Assembly: GCA_015679605.1 (NCBI GenBank)
Contig: JAAAVE010000025.1
Coordinates: 5,732-45,181 of the forward strand
Length of the DNA stretch: 39,450 nucleotides
Direction of reading: 5' to 3'
From: Podila epigama
Lineage: Eukaryota > Mortierellomycota > Mortierellomycetes > Mortierellales > Mortierellaceae
Position numbers and translations under genes: made by a program. Under the pieces are notes generated by a model that was not told the DNA's origin, did not search any database, and saw only the letters and a list, made by a program, of their open reading frames with translations. The first letter of the stretch is position 1, and every line of letters starts with the position of its first letter. Of the stretch, positions 10,530 through 22,232 are shown piece by piece.

Positions 10530-13500
10530 CTATGCAGCCTTCTTGTTAATCGAATCCAACGAGGCAACAGTGCGTCCCAACTCGTTGCCTGGTGTCAAAT
10601 ACGAGATATCATCCCATGGATGTCTGTACAATCCTTGCTTCAGACGCTTCTGATCCAAGAAATGACCAATGAATCCAATTGTACGGCCCAGCACAAACAG
10701 TCCGTTCAACGTACCAATCTTAATATACTCCTCAGCCTCCTCACGGGTAAATGCTCCCGAGTTGCGCAACAGATCCACAAACAAGATACCAATGGCACCA
10801 TCCACGTTCAGAATCAAGTTGTCCTTCTTGGATGTCGTGATCGTCTCCACAGCGAGCGCATAATCCAAAACTGGCGTCGATGGGAAATGTGCCTTGGCAT
10901 AGTTCTTGATAATCTCTACACGCAGATCTGGGTTCGTACGCGACTTGATCTTGTGGCCAATACCCAAGATCAGCTTGTTCTGCTTGCGCATCGATGACAC
11001 AAACTCTCTTGGTGACAACGACTTGTCATATGCCGATGAGAACTGCTCTGCTGCTCCATCCAAAGCACCGCCAAAGCGATCACCAATTGTCAACAAACCA
11101 GCACAAAGCGAGGAGACCAGATCCTTGCCTGCACGGGCAGTAACAATTGTATTGTGTGCACCAGACACAGCCGGACCGTGATCAGCCGTCAACATCAACA
11201 CCATCTCGATAAACTTGCATGCATAAGCAGGCAAGCGGCGCTTGAACCACAAGAGCGACAGGACACCACCAATACCAATGTCCTCCTTAAAGACATCCGA
11301 GATACGCATACCGGCATAGAGCAACTCCTGGCCACGGTCATCGCAAATAGTCGAGACAAACGAAGCAGGCTTACGCACCAAGCCGAGCTCCTGGGCCCAC
11401 GAGTAGTCAATAGGAATCTTTGGAGTCTCAGGCTCGGGGCGGACATTGATAATGCCCTTCTTGACCAAAGCCTGGTAGGTCTGTGCCAAAACCAAAGGCA
11501 ACTTCTCAAAGGTCTCTGGGACGATCACGCCTGCTGCACGGAGGGCACGGTTCTTGGCATCCGCAGTCTCGAGATCGGACTGTGCCAAAGCACCGGCATG
11601 TCCAAACTGAACCTCGGTGGCAAACATCTTGGCGCAGGTACCGATGCACCAAGCAATCACGGGCTTGCGAATAGTGCCGTTCTTGACAGCCTCACAAACC
11701 TTGTACTCTTCAACACCTCCAACCTCACCCAAGAGAACCAGCATCTTGCATCCTGGGTCCTTCTCATAGCGGAGCAAATGGTCAATAAAGGTCGAACCAG
11801 GGTAACGATCACCTCCAATGGCCACACCCTCGTACACTCCATCAGTCGTGCGCGAGATAATGTTGTTGAGTTCGTTGGACATGCCTCCTGACTTGGACAC
11901 ATAGGCGACGGATCCTGCACGGTAGAGCTTGGAAGAGACAATGTTATCCATCATACCACCAGTGTTACCAATCTTGAAGCATCCAGGCTTGATACCGCCA
12001 ACAGTGGCTGGTCCAATGACCAGGACATTTCTCTCCCGAGCCTCCCACAAGATCTGACGGGCACGGCGCTCAGGAACACCCTCGGCAATGATCGAAATGG
12101 TGCGGATCTGCTTCGAGTGCTTAAAGATCTCGCGGGTCGAATCGTACACCGAACGGCACGAAGCAAAGTTGACGACAGTGTCAACTTCAGGGAACTTGGC
12201 AATAGCCTCATCCAATGAGGTAAAGACGGGCAACAGTGTCTCCTTGGTACCCCAGTAGAACTTTTGGACATGAGCTCCACCAAAGGGGTAGACCATGGCC
12301 GCAACAGAGGGGACTTCACGCTTGCAGATAAAATCAAAATCGAGCATGCCCTGAACAGCGCGGGGCTGCATTCCGTAGATAAATGAACGTGTGTGAGCTG
12401 TGAATGGAGTGTTCTCGTCATGTCCAGATTCGTTAGATTCTGCGTTCGAGTCCTGGAAGTAGGTCATGCGATCCTCCAAGGGGGGTGGTGAAGAGGCACG
12501 CGATCCAGCGTTATGAGGAGTGTTGTTGCCAAGAAGCTGATCCTGGAGAAAGTTTCCAGATGACAATGGGTTGGGTGTAGCGGCACCTGATTGATCCAAT
12601 CCCGAAGTCTTTCCAGTCAATGCCAAGGGGACAATCTCAGTGATGTGGGTCTCAGGGCCAAAGACCTGGATCTCAACGCCGAGAGTCTCACCCAATTGAC
12701 GCATGGAGCGAAGACCCTCCTGGTAGTTTGGACCACCACGACGGACAAAAATGCGGACCTTGTGGGCGATCAATGGCTGCTTAAACTCGGTCAAAGCGCG
12801 GACAATACCCTTGAAAGTCGAGGCAACGTTTGTAAAGTTGGCAATGCCTCCTCCAATGATGAGGACCTTGCCGAGAGGGTGGGGAACTGGTGAGCGAGTC
12901 ATAAGGTCAAGAATGGTCTTTGCGTACTCGTATGTCTGAGTCTCTGTAGGAGCGCCTGAGTACTCTCCGTAATTGGCCAATTCGTTAGCCTGACCCAACG
13001 CAGCAATGGCATCACTAACATTGTTGGAGTAAGGTCAAGTCAGTGAGTGTGCCAATGACTCTTTTTTATTTTTCGAAGGCCGGGGGGACTGGAAAAAAAG
13101 CATCGCGCAGTGACTTTCATACAAATATGTGTAAAAAAACGATAGATCAAATGTCATACCTGTAAACAACAGAGGCTCCTCCTCCAGCGACCATGGTCCA
13201 GATACGTCCATCCTTGTTCAAGATGGTGAGCTTGAGGGAGGCACCAGTCTTGGAGTCAAGCTCTTGGACATAGGCCTCCTCCTTGGTCAACTCTCGTCCA
13301 AAGGGTGCAGGGAAATCCATGGGTGGGCCAGCATCGACACTCTGCGTGGTACCAACGGCAAGACCAATGTTCTGAGGAGCTCTGGCAAAGGCCCACTTGG
13401 GACCGGCCTCGAACTCGGCAGTCTGATCAAGCTTGGCAGCCAAGTCCAGATAGAAAACCTGGGCGGGATGCTCAGGAGTGGGATCGAGGACAACAAGTGG

Positions 13501-14538
13501 GTTGATCTCGAGATAAGTAAAGTGAAGATCAATATAGACGGCATAGAGGCGGGTAATAAAGTCAATCAGGACATCGTGCTTGGCAGCGGGGACGTTGGTC
13601 AGGAGAGCTTTCTGGATGGCGGTAGTTGTAGGGAAGGTATCAGTGACCTTGACCTGGAGCTTCAGGGCCTTGGCATCGACATCGCCAACCTCAATACCAC
13701 CCTCGTGGGTGAAGAGAATGTTGTCGCCATCGCGGTCCGAGTTGATGCAGATGTAGTATTCAGTGTTTGCTGGGTGAGGGATGAAGGGTTCGATGAGGAA
13801 TGTCTTGAGGACACCAGCAACCGAGTCAACCTAGCGAACGAACGCGGAATGAAAGTTAAAATGGGAGTGTGATCAGTGAAAAATGAAGCTGAAAAGTATA
13901 TAATAAAAGTATGTTTGTCGATCACTGTCCACGGCATAACCATTTTCCATCGATCGCCTTTTCCTTTCATTCCAAACAGCTGATGGCTGATCTTGACCAG
14001 TTAGTTGTCCACCAACAAGTGTCTATACCCCCCAAAAGCCAAAATGATGCCATTGTCCCATTGTCCAAAAAGGATATAGCCATCAAATCAAGGGTGACAC
14101 GCACCCTCCCAACCCACCAACATATAAACGACAAAGGTGATTGAAAGAAGACAGTAATAGCAATAAAAGACTTACAACAACTTCCTTGCCAGCATAGCTG
14201 CTAATCCAGGCCTTGACAGCAGGCCAGTCAGCATTAAGAAGCAATAGACCAGACTTGCCACGACGCTTGATCAGCTGGTCGGGCTTGGCCACCAACTTTG
14301 TAGTCAACAACCAGGGGTGGGTCTGCTCGAGCCTGTCCAACAGAGACTGGACGTGCTGACCAAAGTGAACCTTGTCATGGAGCAAAGCAGTGTCGATACC
14401 AACGTGGGCCAAGCGGGAAGCAGGCTGTACAAACTTGGATCCAGTAGCCGAGATTGAAGTGGCAGGAACAGGTGCACGAAGCAGCCAGTGTGCCAACAGT
14501 AGCTTTCCATCATATTCGCGGACAGCCTTGGCAGACAT
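10530..14538 (-). CDS. ACLY: ATP-citrate lyase, single-polypeptide (animal-like) form
   Basis: Exons are 14538-14176, 13830-13160 and 13014-10530 (3519 nt, 1172 aa), with GT-AG introns in phases 0 and 2. The enzyme makes cytosolic acetyl-CoA and oxaloacetate from citrate, CoA and ATP, feeding fatty-acid and sterol synthesis and protein acetylation. Residues about 1-350 form the ATP-grasp/succinyl-CoA-synthetase beta-like part ([34 protein letters not shown]). The middle holds the CoA-binding and alpha-like part ([22 protein letters not shown]). The phosphohistidine site QFGHAGA is near residue 816. The C-terminal citrate-synthase-like module has [22 protein letters not shown] and GIGHKIKS. 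Residues about 478-557 form a Ser/Asn/Pro-rich linker in the place of the phosphorylated linker of the human enzyme. It is slightly longer than the 1101-residue human protein, mostly through this linker and the start. Conservation is strong enough to make the call secure. Confidence 0.97.
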
Positions 14539-15716
14539 TGTGTAAACTCTTTTGTTGTTGTAGTTGGTATGTACAGGAGTGCGAGTAGAACTGAAAGGAT
14601 AAAAAACGTAAAGGGTCGAGTCTGAAAGAAAAGTTAAAAAAAAAAGAGAGAGAAGGATGAGTTGCAAGAATTGGAAATGCGCAGATGTTACACTGTGACA
14701 ATCTGCACAGCTGCACAAATGAGAAAAAGTTTAATGAACATTTTTATGCTGATCAGAATTAACTATTGAACGCAAGAAAGCGCCGTGACCACTCGCCGCG
14801 ACCCTAGCTTTTTTTTTTTTTTTTGTGAGCGCGGAAAGACACGGAAGAAGAGTTGGTGGTGGTGGTAGAAAAAAGTGGGGGGAAGAGGAGGTGGTACATT
14901 GGACATTATGTGTTGAACATTCAGGTAATTATTCACACACACATGCCTTCAATTAGGCTATATTTTGTTCCCAAAGGGAGAATAACTCGCCTGATTGGGG
15001 TGGAGGAATGGATGGAAGATGCATGAAACTTGGACACAACTCTGAATTCCTGGGAGCCTGCTTCTTTGTGATATGTTTCCTACCTTATTATTTAATGAAC
15101 ACACACACACACAAGTTTGAGGGCTGGTTGGTTGGGGGGAGTGACAAGTGAGTGGTGTGCAAGTTGGCGAGTTGACAGGTAGGGGTGTGTGTGCGTATGC
15201 GTGGTGGTGTGCGTGGTTGTATGAAGAGAGAGAGAGAGAGAGATAAATAAAAAAAGGAAAAAAGCCTTATTCGTCATTACCAAAAGGATTTCATGAGAGA
15301 CTCTTCTGGGCTTGGGTGGCGCTTTTTTTTCCTTCTTTTGTTCGCGCACTCTCTTACTCTCTGTGCACTCTGTGACATGATCTGTTTCTTTTCGTTTCTT
15401 TTCCCCACCCTCACATGAAGGCGCTTCTTTCCTCTTTCGGCAATGCCCCGTCGTCGCGTGAATGGCATCAGAGACCGACAGTTCTTCCTCTCTCCTACTT
15501 GGCTCCTCATGGACCTGAGTTTTAAATATGATATATTTGACAACATATCGAACACTTGAATTAGCACACAGCAACATTTTGACACACTGACTGACTGACT
15601 GACTGACTGACTGACTGACAGGACAACACCACTCCATTTGTTTAAATATGATACATATGCTTGGAAGTGCAAGTGATAAAGAAGGATAATGAGAAGGAAG
15701 AAGCAATAGGCGGTAT
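14539..15716. other. Intergenic: ATP-citrate lyase promoter and sirtuin 3' flank, rich in simple repeats
   Basis: About 1.2 kb without a supported gene. It holds T- and A-runs (near 14637-14647 and 14811-14825), CA repeats (near 14935 and 15098-15112), a GA repeat (15226-15242) and an ACTG tetranucleotide array (15586-15619). A 235-codon open frame across this DNA is low complexity, contains the translated microsatellites and shows no domain, so I do not call it. Confidence 0.6.
15586..15619. repeat. ACTG tetranucleotide microsatellite (about 8.5 copies)
   Basis: A perfect tandem array of a 4-bp unit over 34 bp, in non-coding DNA about 100 bp downstream of the sirtuin stop codon. Confidence 0.95.
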
Positions 15717-18700
15717 TCACTCATCCTTGTTGTCCTCATCCCAGTCGCCGACTGCCATCGCAACCTCGACTGTGAAGGAAGGCAGTTCAAAGCTGTCATT
15801 CGACTCGAGAGAATCCTGGCTGTTGCTATGGCTTATTTGGTCGGTCGTGCTCTCGAGCTTGTGGTGGTTCTCGCTCTGGCTGGCATTGTTGTCGCTCCTG
15901 TTCACAATGGCATCCTTCGGGACCTGGTTCGTCATCGTCGTATCCGTTAACGTGGTCACATTTTCTTGTTCCGATTTTGACTCCATAGCCTCCATCGTAT
16001 GCGATTCGGTGCTCTCGATCATTGTTTGTGACGATGGCGGTGTGTCCATATCATCATCAAATGCTGATGGATCAACTCCTTCTAATCCATCCTTGTCCTC
16101 AAGGAACACTTCCAAATCCACTTTGTTCAACAGTCGACCGTCAGAATGGTTGGTATCTTGTCCATCGGTGGTCGTTTCGTTGCTACTGGATTCTCCCAAG
16201 TCCTTGGGCATCTTCTCCGTAAACATGGTTCGTATCTCAGCTTGCTCCTCATCTTCTTCTTCTGCCACCACCAACTGGCTCTCCAAGCTAGAGCCCGATC
16301 CTCGACGGTTCTGTGTTCCCAAAGCAAGTGCTTCCCCATAGACATCATCTTTGCTTTGATCGTCCTCTGCCACATGTGAATCAGCAGCATGATAAACGTC
16401 GTCAGTGTCACCGCTCTGAGACTCAGTTGTTCCACGGAAAAACCCTGGCGAGCCAAGCCAGATCCCTTCCCTAGGATAACTGCCAAATTCAGCCAGTGAC
16501 AAGTGGTAGTGATGGCCGCCATCGTCTCCCACGCTAGTTTCACTCTCTGTATCAGTCTCCATTCCGGTACTACCAAATCGCTCCCTATGACTGGACTCGC
16601 GTCGCCTAAAGCTCTCGTGAAGAGCTTCCATACTCGTTCCTTCATCACCATCTGTATCCATCCATGCTCGCTTCCGTCCTTTGCCCTGTTGTGTCGACTC
16701 AAACTCAATCGGACCAGCAATCGCACCCTCGAACAAGTACGTGTTGGGCTCAACCAGCGTCCAAGGCGCATGCCCACCCTGCCCTGATCCATCGATTTCT
16801 ACACTTTCTTCGCCCTCGGCTCTCTTCTCGGTACCATTATTACCACTGGCATTAGGAACGTTGGAGGATCCTCCTGGTAGCTTCTCATGACGAAGTTCCC
16901 ATCCAGCAAGACGACAGAGCTCCGCCACAATCGTGTCACAGTTACCCATGAGCTGGACATCGAATTCTGTATGTGTTATAGGCGTCCTGTTGATTAAAAT
17001 CTGAGGTACATTAGGCGGCAGTTTATCTAGAATGTGAGAGAATGAAAGTGTAAAAGTGTCTGTTAGTAGCTTATACGCTTACCTTACCCCAATCCCCTCC
17101 AAGCCTAACCGAGAATGTCACCATATATAATATACAGCAATACCACTTACACATGATGTCACTCACTGGCTCCACTTTCAGACTGCTGCCCATGACAATC
17201 AACAAGTCTGTCTCGTCCCTATCCTTGTCAAAGTATTCGCCAAACTCGAACGGTAACGCCTCATTGAAAAAGACAATATCTGGTTTCATGAGCGGAGGGG
17301 GATCTGTCTTGTCTTCAGAGTCATTGCTATTAATAAACAAGTCTTCTTTGCACACTTGACAGTACGCTACTTGTTGCTTCATAATCGAATCTTCTATCAT
17401 GGCTCCATCCACATGGCGTTTGCATCGAATACATCTAGCCGTCGCAAAGGAACCTAAGGGGGGGGGTTGTCATCACCCCAATAATAATTTGGACCGAGAG
17501 TGTTAATTGTGGGATCAAAGTAGCATTGTCATTTCTATCTTAAAAAAAAAGCAGCAAGAATCCGAGTCGAACTGTTATTACCATGACATTGAAGAACATT
17601 GTGGATACCGGCTTTCTGTTCCAGTGTGTCAATGTTCTGCGTGTAATTCCGCAGGAGCTTCCCGCGCGTCTCGAGCAACTTTACAAAGTGATGTGATGGC
17701 GAAGGTGTAAAGTTACTGGGATAAATCTCATGCGCAAACGAGTAGAACAACTCGGGCCGCTCCACAAAGACTTCGAGGTCAAACATATCGGTTGGATCAT
17801 CCAGTTCAAACTCTGCTAACCGCGCATAGATGCCATTTGGTGAACGAAAGTCTGGAATACCACAAGAGACTGAAACGCCTGCGCCAGTCAAGACCATGAT
17901 CTTTTTTGAATTCTTGATGAGATCGACAGCCTGCTCGAGTGTATGGATGTCTTTAAGTCGTTCTCGCCGCTTTATCATGGCTTCTAGTCGACCTGAGAAA
18001 ATGCTAATGAGATCATTTTCCGTACAGTTTCTGGGAACCTCGTCCTATAGGAAAGCCATCAGAAGAGTAAGTTTGATGCGCTACAAAAGGAAATATATAT
18101 GTATAATCTAGACCACTTGGTAGCACAAAGAATACTACGAGTCTATTTCGTATGCATACCTTTTCCATTCCGGTCATCATTAGTAACTTTATGATGGAAT
18201 GTATCCTGGACATGATATACTTTTGAATGACAAATGCAACGCCTAAAATTACCAAATCCCAGACAAATAAAAAGATAAAAGTGAATGTTAGTCGCCTCAC
18301 CGTGTCGCTGTGTATCATGGGGCGGAAAAAAATATTCACTCATCAAATAAATGCAAGAAGAGCTTAATATACCTTCATTACGGCTCTCTGCAATGATCTT
18401 GGCCTTCTCTTCTTCTGATAAAACGTCATTGCATGCTGGATCATCGCTGAATGGCATATCCAGTATCCCTGGGATTTCAATGTTATGTACATTGATTTCT
18501 GCAAAGAGTTCGTCTGGATCCTCATCGTCCGTGTCCGAGTCAACTCTCTCATTGTACTCGTCCACCGTCGTGTTGGCATCATCTGAGTCATAGTCGTCAT
18601 CTCCATCCTCATCGTACTCGGGAGATGTCTCCAGAAGATACTGCGTTGTGAATCGGTTGTCAGGACTTGAAACATCCTCTGTTGTGGAATCTGGAGAATT

Positions 18701-19462
18701 CGCCGTGTTGCTGCTGCTAGGGCTGAGTGGGTGTAATGGTTGAGGACTGTGGATAGATGATTCCTCCGCCTGCATCGGTGTGGTTTCACGGCTTCTCCGA
18801 AAAGCTGGCAACGTTGTAATGACTCCCATTGTGCGTTCCCCTACCGTTGAAGGGCCTTCAGTTGGTTCACCCAAGGTGAGCTTTTCAATGGCGGTCTCAT
18901 CCGATTTTGAAAACCCATCGACAAAGGCGCTTGAATGTCTCGACAATCCAGGTATCAATGCGTTGGCGCCAGAAGATCTGATCCCGTCAGATGTCCTTGA
19001 GCGTTTCAGGAGCGGCGGTGCCCTCCAGTTTAGCGGTGTAATCCGCCGATGATGAGCCAATGTCGAGGCCAGAGAACGAGGTTCGGTGGCATCCAGCTGT
19101 GGTGATGTGGGAGGGGAGATTGAATCATCCACTACAACGGCTTCCTGTGATGGGCGGTATTCAGTTAAGCTCGGATTCGGTTGTAGTAATGGTGGCGACG
19201 TCTTTGAACGCTTCAATGGCGGAAAGGTCCTAGTATGATCATCTGACCCATCTGAGCTCGCACCGTCCTGTAAATCCATATCTTGGCCGGATACATGCTC
19301 CTTGCTGGCATCTGACCGTTTCCTGGTGACTAGTGACTCGGGCTGATCCTTTGGATATAATTGTGATGATGGGCCTGTTGTGATATTTAGAGTACTGTCC
19401 CGAGTACTCATTGACGTATCTGACGAGGGAGGTACAGCCTCCTCTTGTTGTTGAGTCGACAT
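15717..19462 (-). CDS. SIRT1/Sir2-type NAD-dependent protein deacetylase with long N- and C-terminal extensions
   Basis: Exons are 19462-18373, 18242-18160, 18044-17582, 17453-17151 and 17026-15717 (3249 nt, 1082 aa), all GT-AG with matching phases (1, 0, 1, 1). The catalytic core spans about residues 370-680. It has the Rossmann motif [15 protein letters not shown] (about 445-459), TQNIDTLE (about 525), the general-base His in QCHG (about 544), a four-Cys zinc site (C553/C556 and C577/C580) and GSSLKVEPV plus LINRTP for NAD binding. [10 protein letters not shown] and IYARL match the SIRT1/Hst class. It should remove acetyl groups from histones and other nuclear proteins. The N-terminal ~360 residues are Ser/Thr/Pro-rich with an acidic block (about 270-340). 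The C-terminal ~400 are acidic, Ser/Asp/Glu-rich and low complexity, so both are probably disordered regulatory tails. A CACGTG lies about 200 bp upstream of the start. Confidence 0.93.
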
Positions 19463-20405
19463 TGTAAAAGAGAATGGGATTTAGAGACAGGCTGCTTTCT
19501 TGTCTCGAGTGTACACTAACGATGGAAAGTATTTTTGAGCCTGGTGATGATGTAACACGGTTGGCATAAATTAGATTGCCTACACAGAAAGATTGATTGC
19601 ACCAAAAAAAAAAAAAAAGAGCTTACTGGGACCCAAATGAACGGTGTGCGAAATAAGTCACGTGTCTTTTGTTTGAAATCAAAATAAAGGCACGCTCGAT
19701 TTTTTCTTTTCTTTCAATCTTCCTTCCTCACCTTTTGATCCCCTTCCTCTTCCCCCCACCTTCCTACCACAATTTGCACTTCAAAGCAATGCCTTTGAAT
19801 GTGATTGATCTCTGCTCATCAATAGTTTTGTGGATCTAATCAAGGTCATAAAACTAGATCTTATTCTTGATCTACTACTCAAGGTAACTATTGATCCAAA
19901 ATCTCTTTTTCCAACAAAGACTTTTTTGTATTTGAATGATGATTCACGCTTCATGCTAATTTAACCCAGCTCAATTCGATCTATAATGAGATTAAGCGTT
20001 TTTTACTGAGCAAATCAAAAAAATAATAATGACATCCCTCCATCCATTTGATTGAAAAGTATCCAGTCATTTAACATTTTTTTCATCTCTTTTTCTGTCC
20101 CCTTACAAAGGCTACACAATAGTGATACCACATGCCGATTCAAAAAGCCTTATCAAGAGAGTAAGTTTGCAACATAGAATAGTCTCGTTTACAATTGACA
20201 TAGATAGCATGTCTTCAGGATCCAATCCTGGTATAATAAATCATATCATGTACAAATCTACATCGAATTCTCATGCAATTGGCACTTGTTTTTTTTTGCT
20301 GTTTTCTCAATTCTTGAAGCATATGGTTGTGTACATGTGTACATTGGGTTCTCTTGTATTTCACAACATGGCATCACGTATATGAGTGGAGTGAGGGAGG
20401 GTTAT
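19463..20405. other. Intergenic: sirtuin promoter and RPA2 3' flank
   Basis: About 0.9 kb, AT-rich, with no gene seen. It contains an A-run (about 19602-19617), a pyrimidine-rich stretch (about 19698-19760) and several copies of TTGATC/GATCTA between 19805 and 19905, including a short inverted pair TAGATC/GATCTA with an 8-nt spacer. No RNA gene is recognised. Confidence 0.55.
19659..19664. promoter_or_regulatory. CACGTG E-box-like site upstream of the sirtuin gene
   Basis: A palindromic CACGTG about 197 bp upstream of the sirtuin start, a binding site for bHLH factors in fungi. About ten such hexamers are expected by chance in a window this size, so this is only a candidate. Confidence 0.25.
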
Positions 20406-21908
20406 TTATAAATCAACTGCCAGGACGTGATTTTCATCCATACCAGTGTACAAGTGACCATCATCAATCAAAAATGTAAGCAAACGCCTATGAAAGAAAA
20501 CAAATGGGGTACGAGTCAGTCTCCTTGTCAGTCATAATAGATCATATCATTCAGTTAACGTAAATGTCCATTCCCAATATCGTCTCCCTCCTCTCAATGA
20601 CACATACTCAACATCTTGCTTTCTTGAAGCGCCAAAATGTGCAATGACTGCGTCTCGATGTACACCGTCTGCAGCGTCAGGGTGGTTTCGGATAAAATCC
20701 AGGGCCTTGCTCGCCATACTGTCGTTCTGTTCAGATGATCCATGGTTGACCATTGTATTGCCACTGTTGTAGTTGCCGCCAAAGGAATGTGCGGCCGTGT
20801 TCATGTGGGCATTTCCAGACTATTCGAGTGTGGTACATGTTAGCTTTTGAAAATGTATTTTTGATCGCGTACTATTGCACACATCAACCACATGAATCAC
20901 ATCAAATATATCAACAGCATCAATGCTGCATGCGTGGACAGAACATGAATTACCTTGCTACGTGTGGCGCTGACATGAGCAGCGGTGACCTCCAGGTTGT
21001 GATAAGTGAGCTCGTTCATGTCTTGAATAAGGCGGATCGTATGGATGTTGACTAGAGTCTCGTTGTTGAACTGCTTCAAAAGTCCAACCACTCGGACATA
21101 TGAACCCACACTAACACAATAAGAGTATAAGAGTAACAAAGTTAGACAATAATTCACAGCAGCATCAAATCCTCAAAGTAGCTGACGAGCTTATTTACAT
21201 ACTCAATGGCAGCCATTTCTGAGCGATCGTCGTCTTCGGATGGGAATCGCTTCGCGTTGATGCTTCCTGTACCATCCTCAATCGTAAACGTATGGTGTGT
21301 TGACTGTCTGTTCACGTTCCTGATGCATCCAATAAAAGTAATCTATAAAGTAGAGAGTCATAGCATTCAATATCCAACATTTGCCACCAAAAAAAAAAAA
21401 AAAACACTCNNNNNNNNNNAAAAGGCATGTCAAATCCTGCTTTGGTTGTTGAACGAACCTGTCCCAAAGAGACGCCATCCACACGGAAATCACCATCTGC
21501 CATAGTCTGGGAAGAGTTCAACAACTGCTTGATGGTGACTGGTCGCAGAGTATGGTTCACAGCTTTCTATTCGATTGAATGCGAGAATAGTAAAGAAACA
21601 ACAAGTTGGATAGTTGTTAGTCCTGGTGCCCTGGTGTGACATATACGGACGGTGGACTCGTGCTACTATAGCACCAGGTTATGTCTGCGACAGAGAGATT
21701 TACAACTTGCCTTGACTCCGCCTCCATGTTCAGAGTTGATTGGATCTTGCATGAATCCTTGACCTGAATGTTGGTAGCCTAAAACATCCAAGTTCACGAG
21801 TTTTGTTACGAAACATGAGCAAATATATAAAACAAACAAAAAGTCAAGAGCTACAACTGCATTGTCGTATCCATTCGTCAGGTCGTGTTGTCAGTATTTA
21901 CCTGACAT
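20406..21908 (-). CDS. RPA2: Replication protein A 32-kDa subunit (RPA2)
   Basis: Seven exons: 21908-21902, 21778-21711, 21566-21459, 21342-21203, 21110-20954, 20819-20608 and 20487-20406 (774 nt, 257 aa). RPA2 is the middle subunit of the single-stranded-DNA-binding heterotrimer used in replication, repair and recombination. A short Gly/Gln/Ser-rich N-terminus leads to VTIKQL, then the OB fold (ITFIGCIRNV, HTFTIEDGTG, VRVVGLLKQF) at about residues 40-150, a Gly/Asn linker, and a C-terminal winged helix (about 195-257) that ends DDGHLYTGMDENH. The first coding exon is only ATG TCA G. The second intron uses a GC donor (AAG|GCAAGT), which fits the known rule that GC donors have otherwise near-perfect consensus. 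The third intron contains a 10-N gap but no coding sequence is lost. Without the last exon the frame would run into intron sequence, so short models of this gene would be wrong. Confidence 0.93.
21410..21419. other. Assembly gap (10 N) inside RPA2 intron 3
   Basis: Ten N bases just after an A-run on the plus strand. The gap lies within the intron between RPA2 exons 3 and 4, and the flanking exons join in phase 0, so the coding sequence is intact. Confidence 0.95.
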
Positions 21909-22232
21909 TATGAGGATCCCTCGAATGTGAATGAAGCGTGATGCAAAGGAGAAAAGGTGCAGTTGGTTTCGCCACTTAAAATTTAAAAAAACGCCCCTCT
22001 ATTTCAGCCACCCAACTGCATAATTTGCCTTTTGCTTGCCAACGAGATAAAATTTTAGCCTCTTTTGTCATGCCTCCTCAAACCCTCTTCTCCTTGTATC
22101 TGTGTTCATCATGCGACCATGGTACGACTGAACCAAATTCTCGGGAACTTTGACTTGGTCGAAACAAACGCGTTTTTGCCCCCTCCTATTTATTAGTCAA
22201 ACAACCACGTTTGCTTTTTTCCATGCCAACAT
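21909..22232. other. RPA2 promoter / MYSM1-like gene 3' flank
   Basis: A 324-bp spacer with no gene. It carries an ACGCGT element and pyrimidine-rich tracts. Confidence 0.6.
22168..22173. promoter_or_regulatory. ACGCGT (MCB-like) element upstream of RPA2
   Basis: ACGCGT flanked by A and T runs lies about 260 bp upstream of the RPA2 start. In budding yeast this MluI cell-cycle box is bound by MBF and drives G1/S transcription of replication genes including the RPA subunits. The position and gene fit, but the hexamer is common by chance and the trans-factor here is unknown. Confidence 0.4.

Noticed and set aside
11154-11891. 245-codon plus-strand open frame
   Set aside because: It is antisense to the highly conserved ATP-citrate lyase exon 3 and is a shadow of its codon use.
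15092-15799. 235-codon minus-strand frame
   Set aside because: It translates microsatellites (ACTG, CA, GA) and has no domain; it overlaps the sirtuin 3' end in another frame.
15661-16341. 226-codon plus-strand frame rich in Ser and Leu
   Set aside because: It is antisense to the acidic, Ser-rich C-terminal exon of the sirtuin; no domain.
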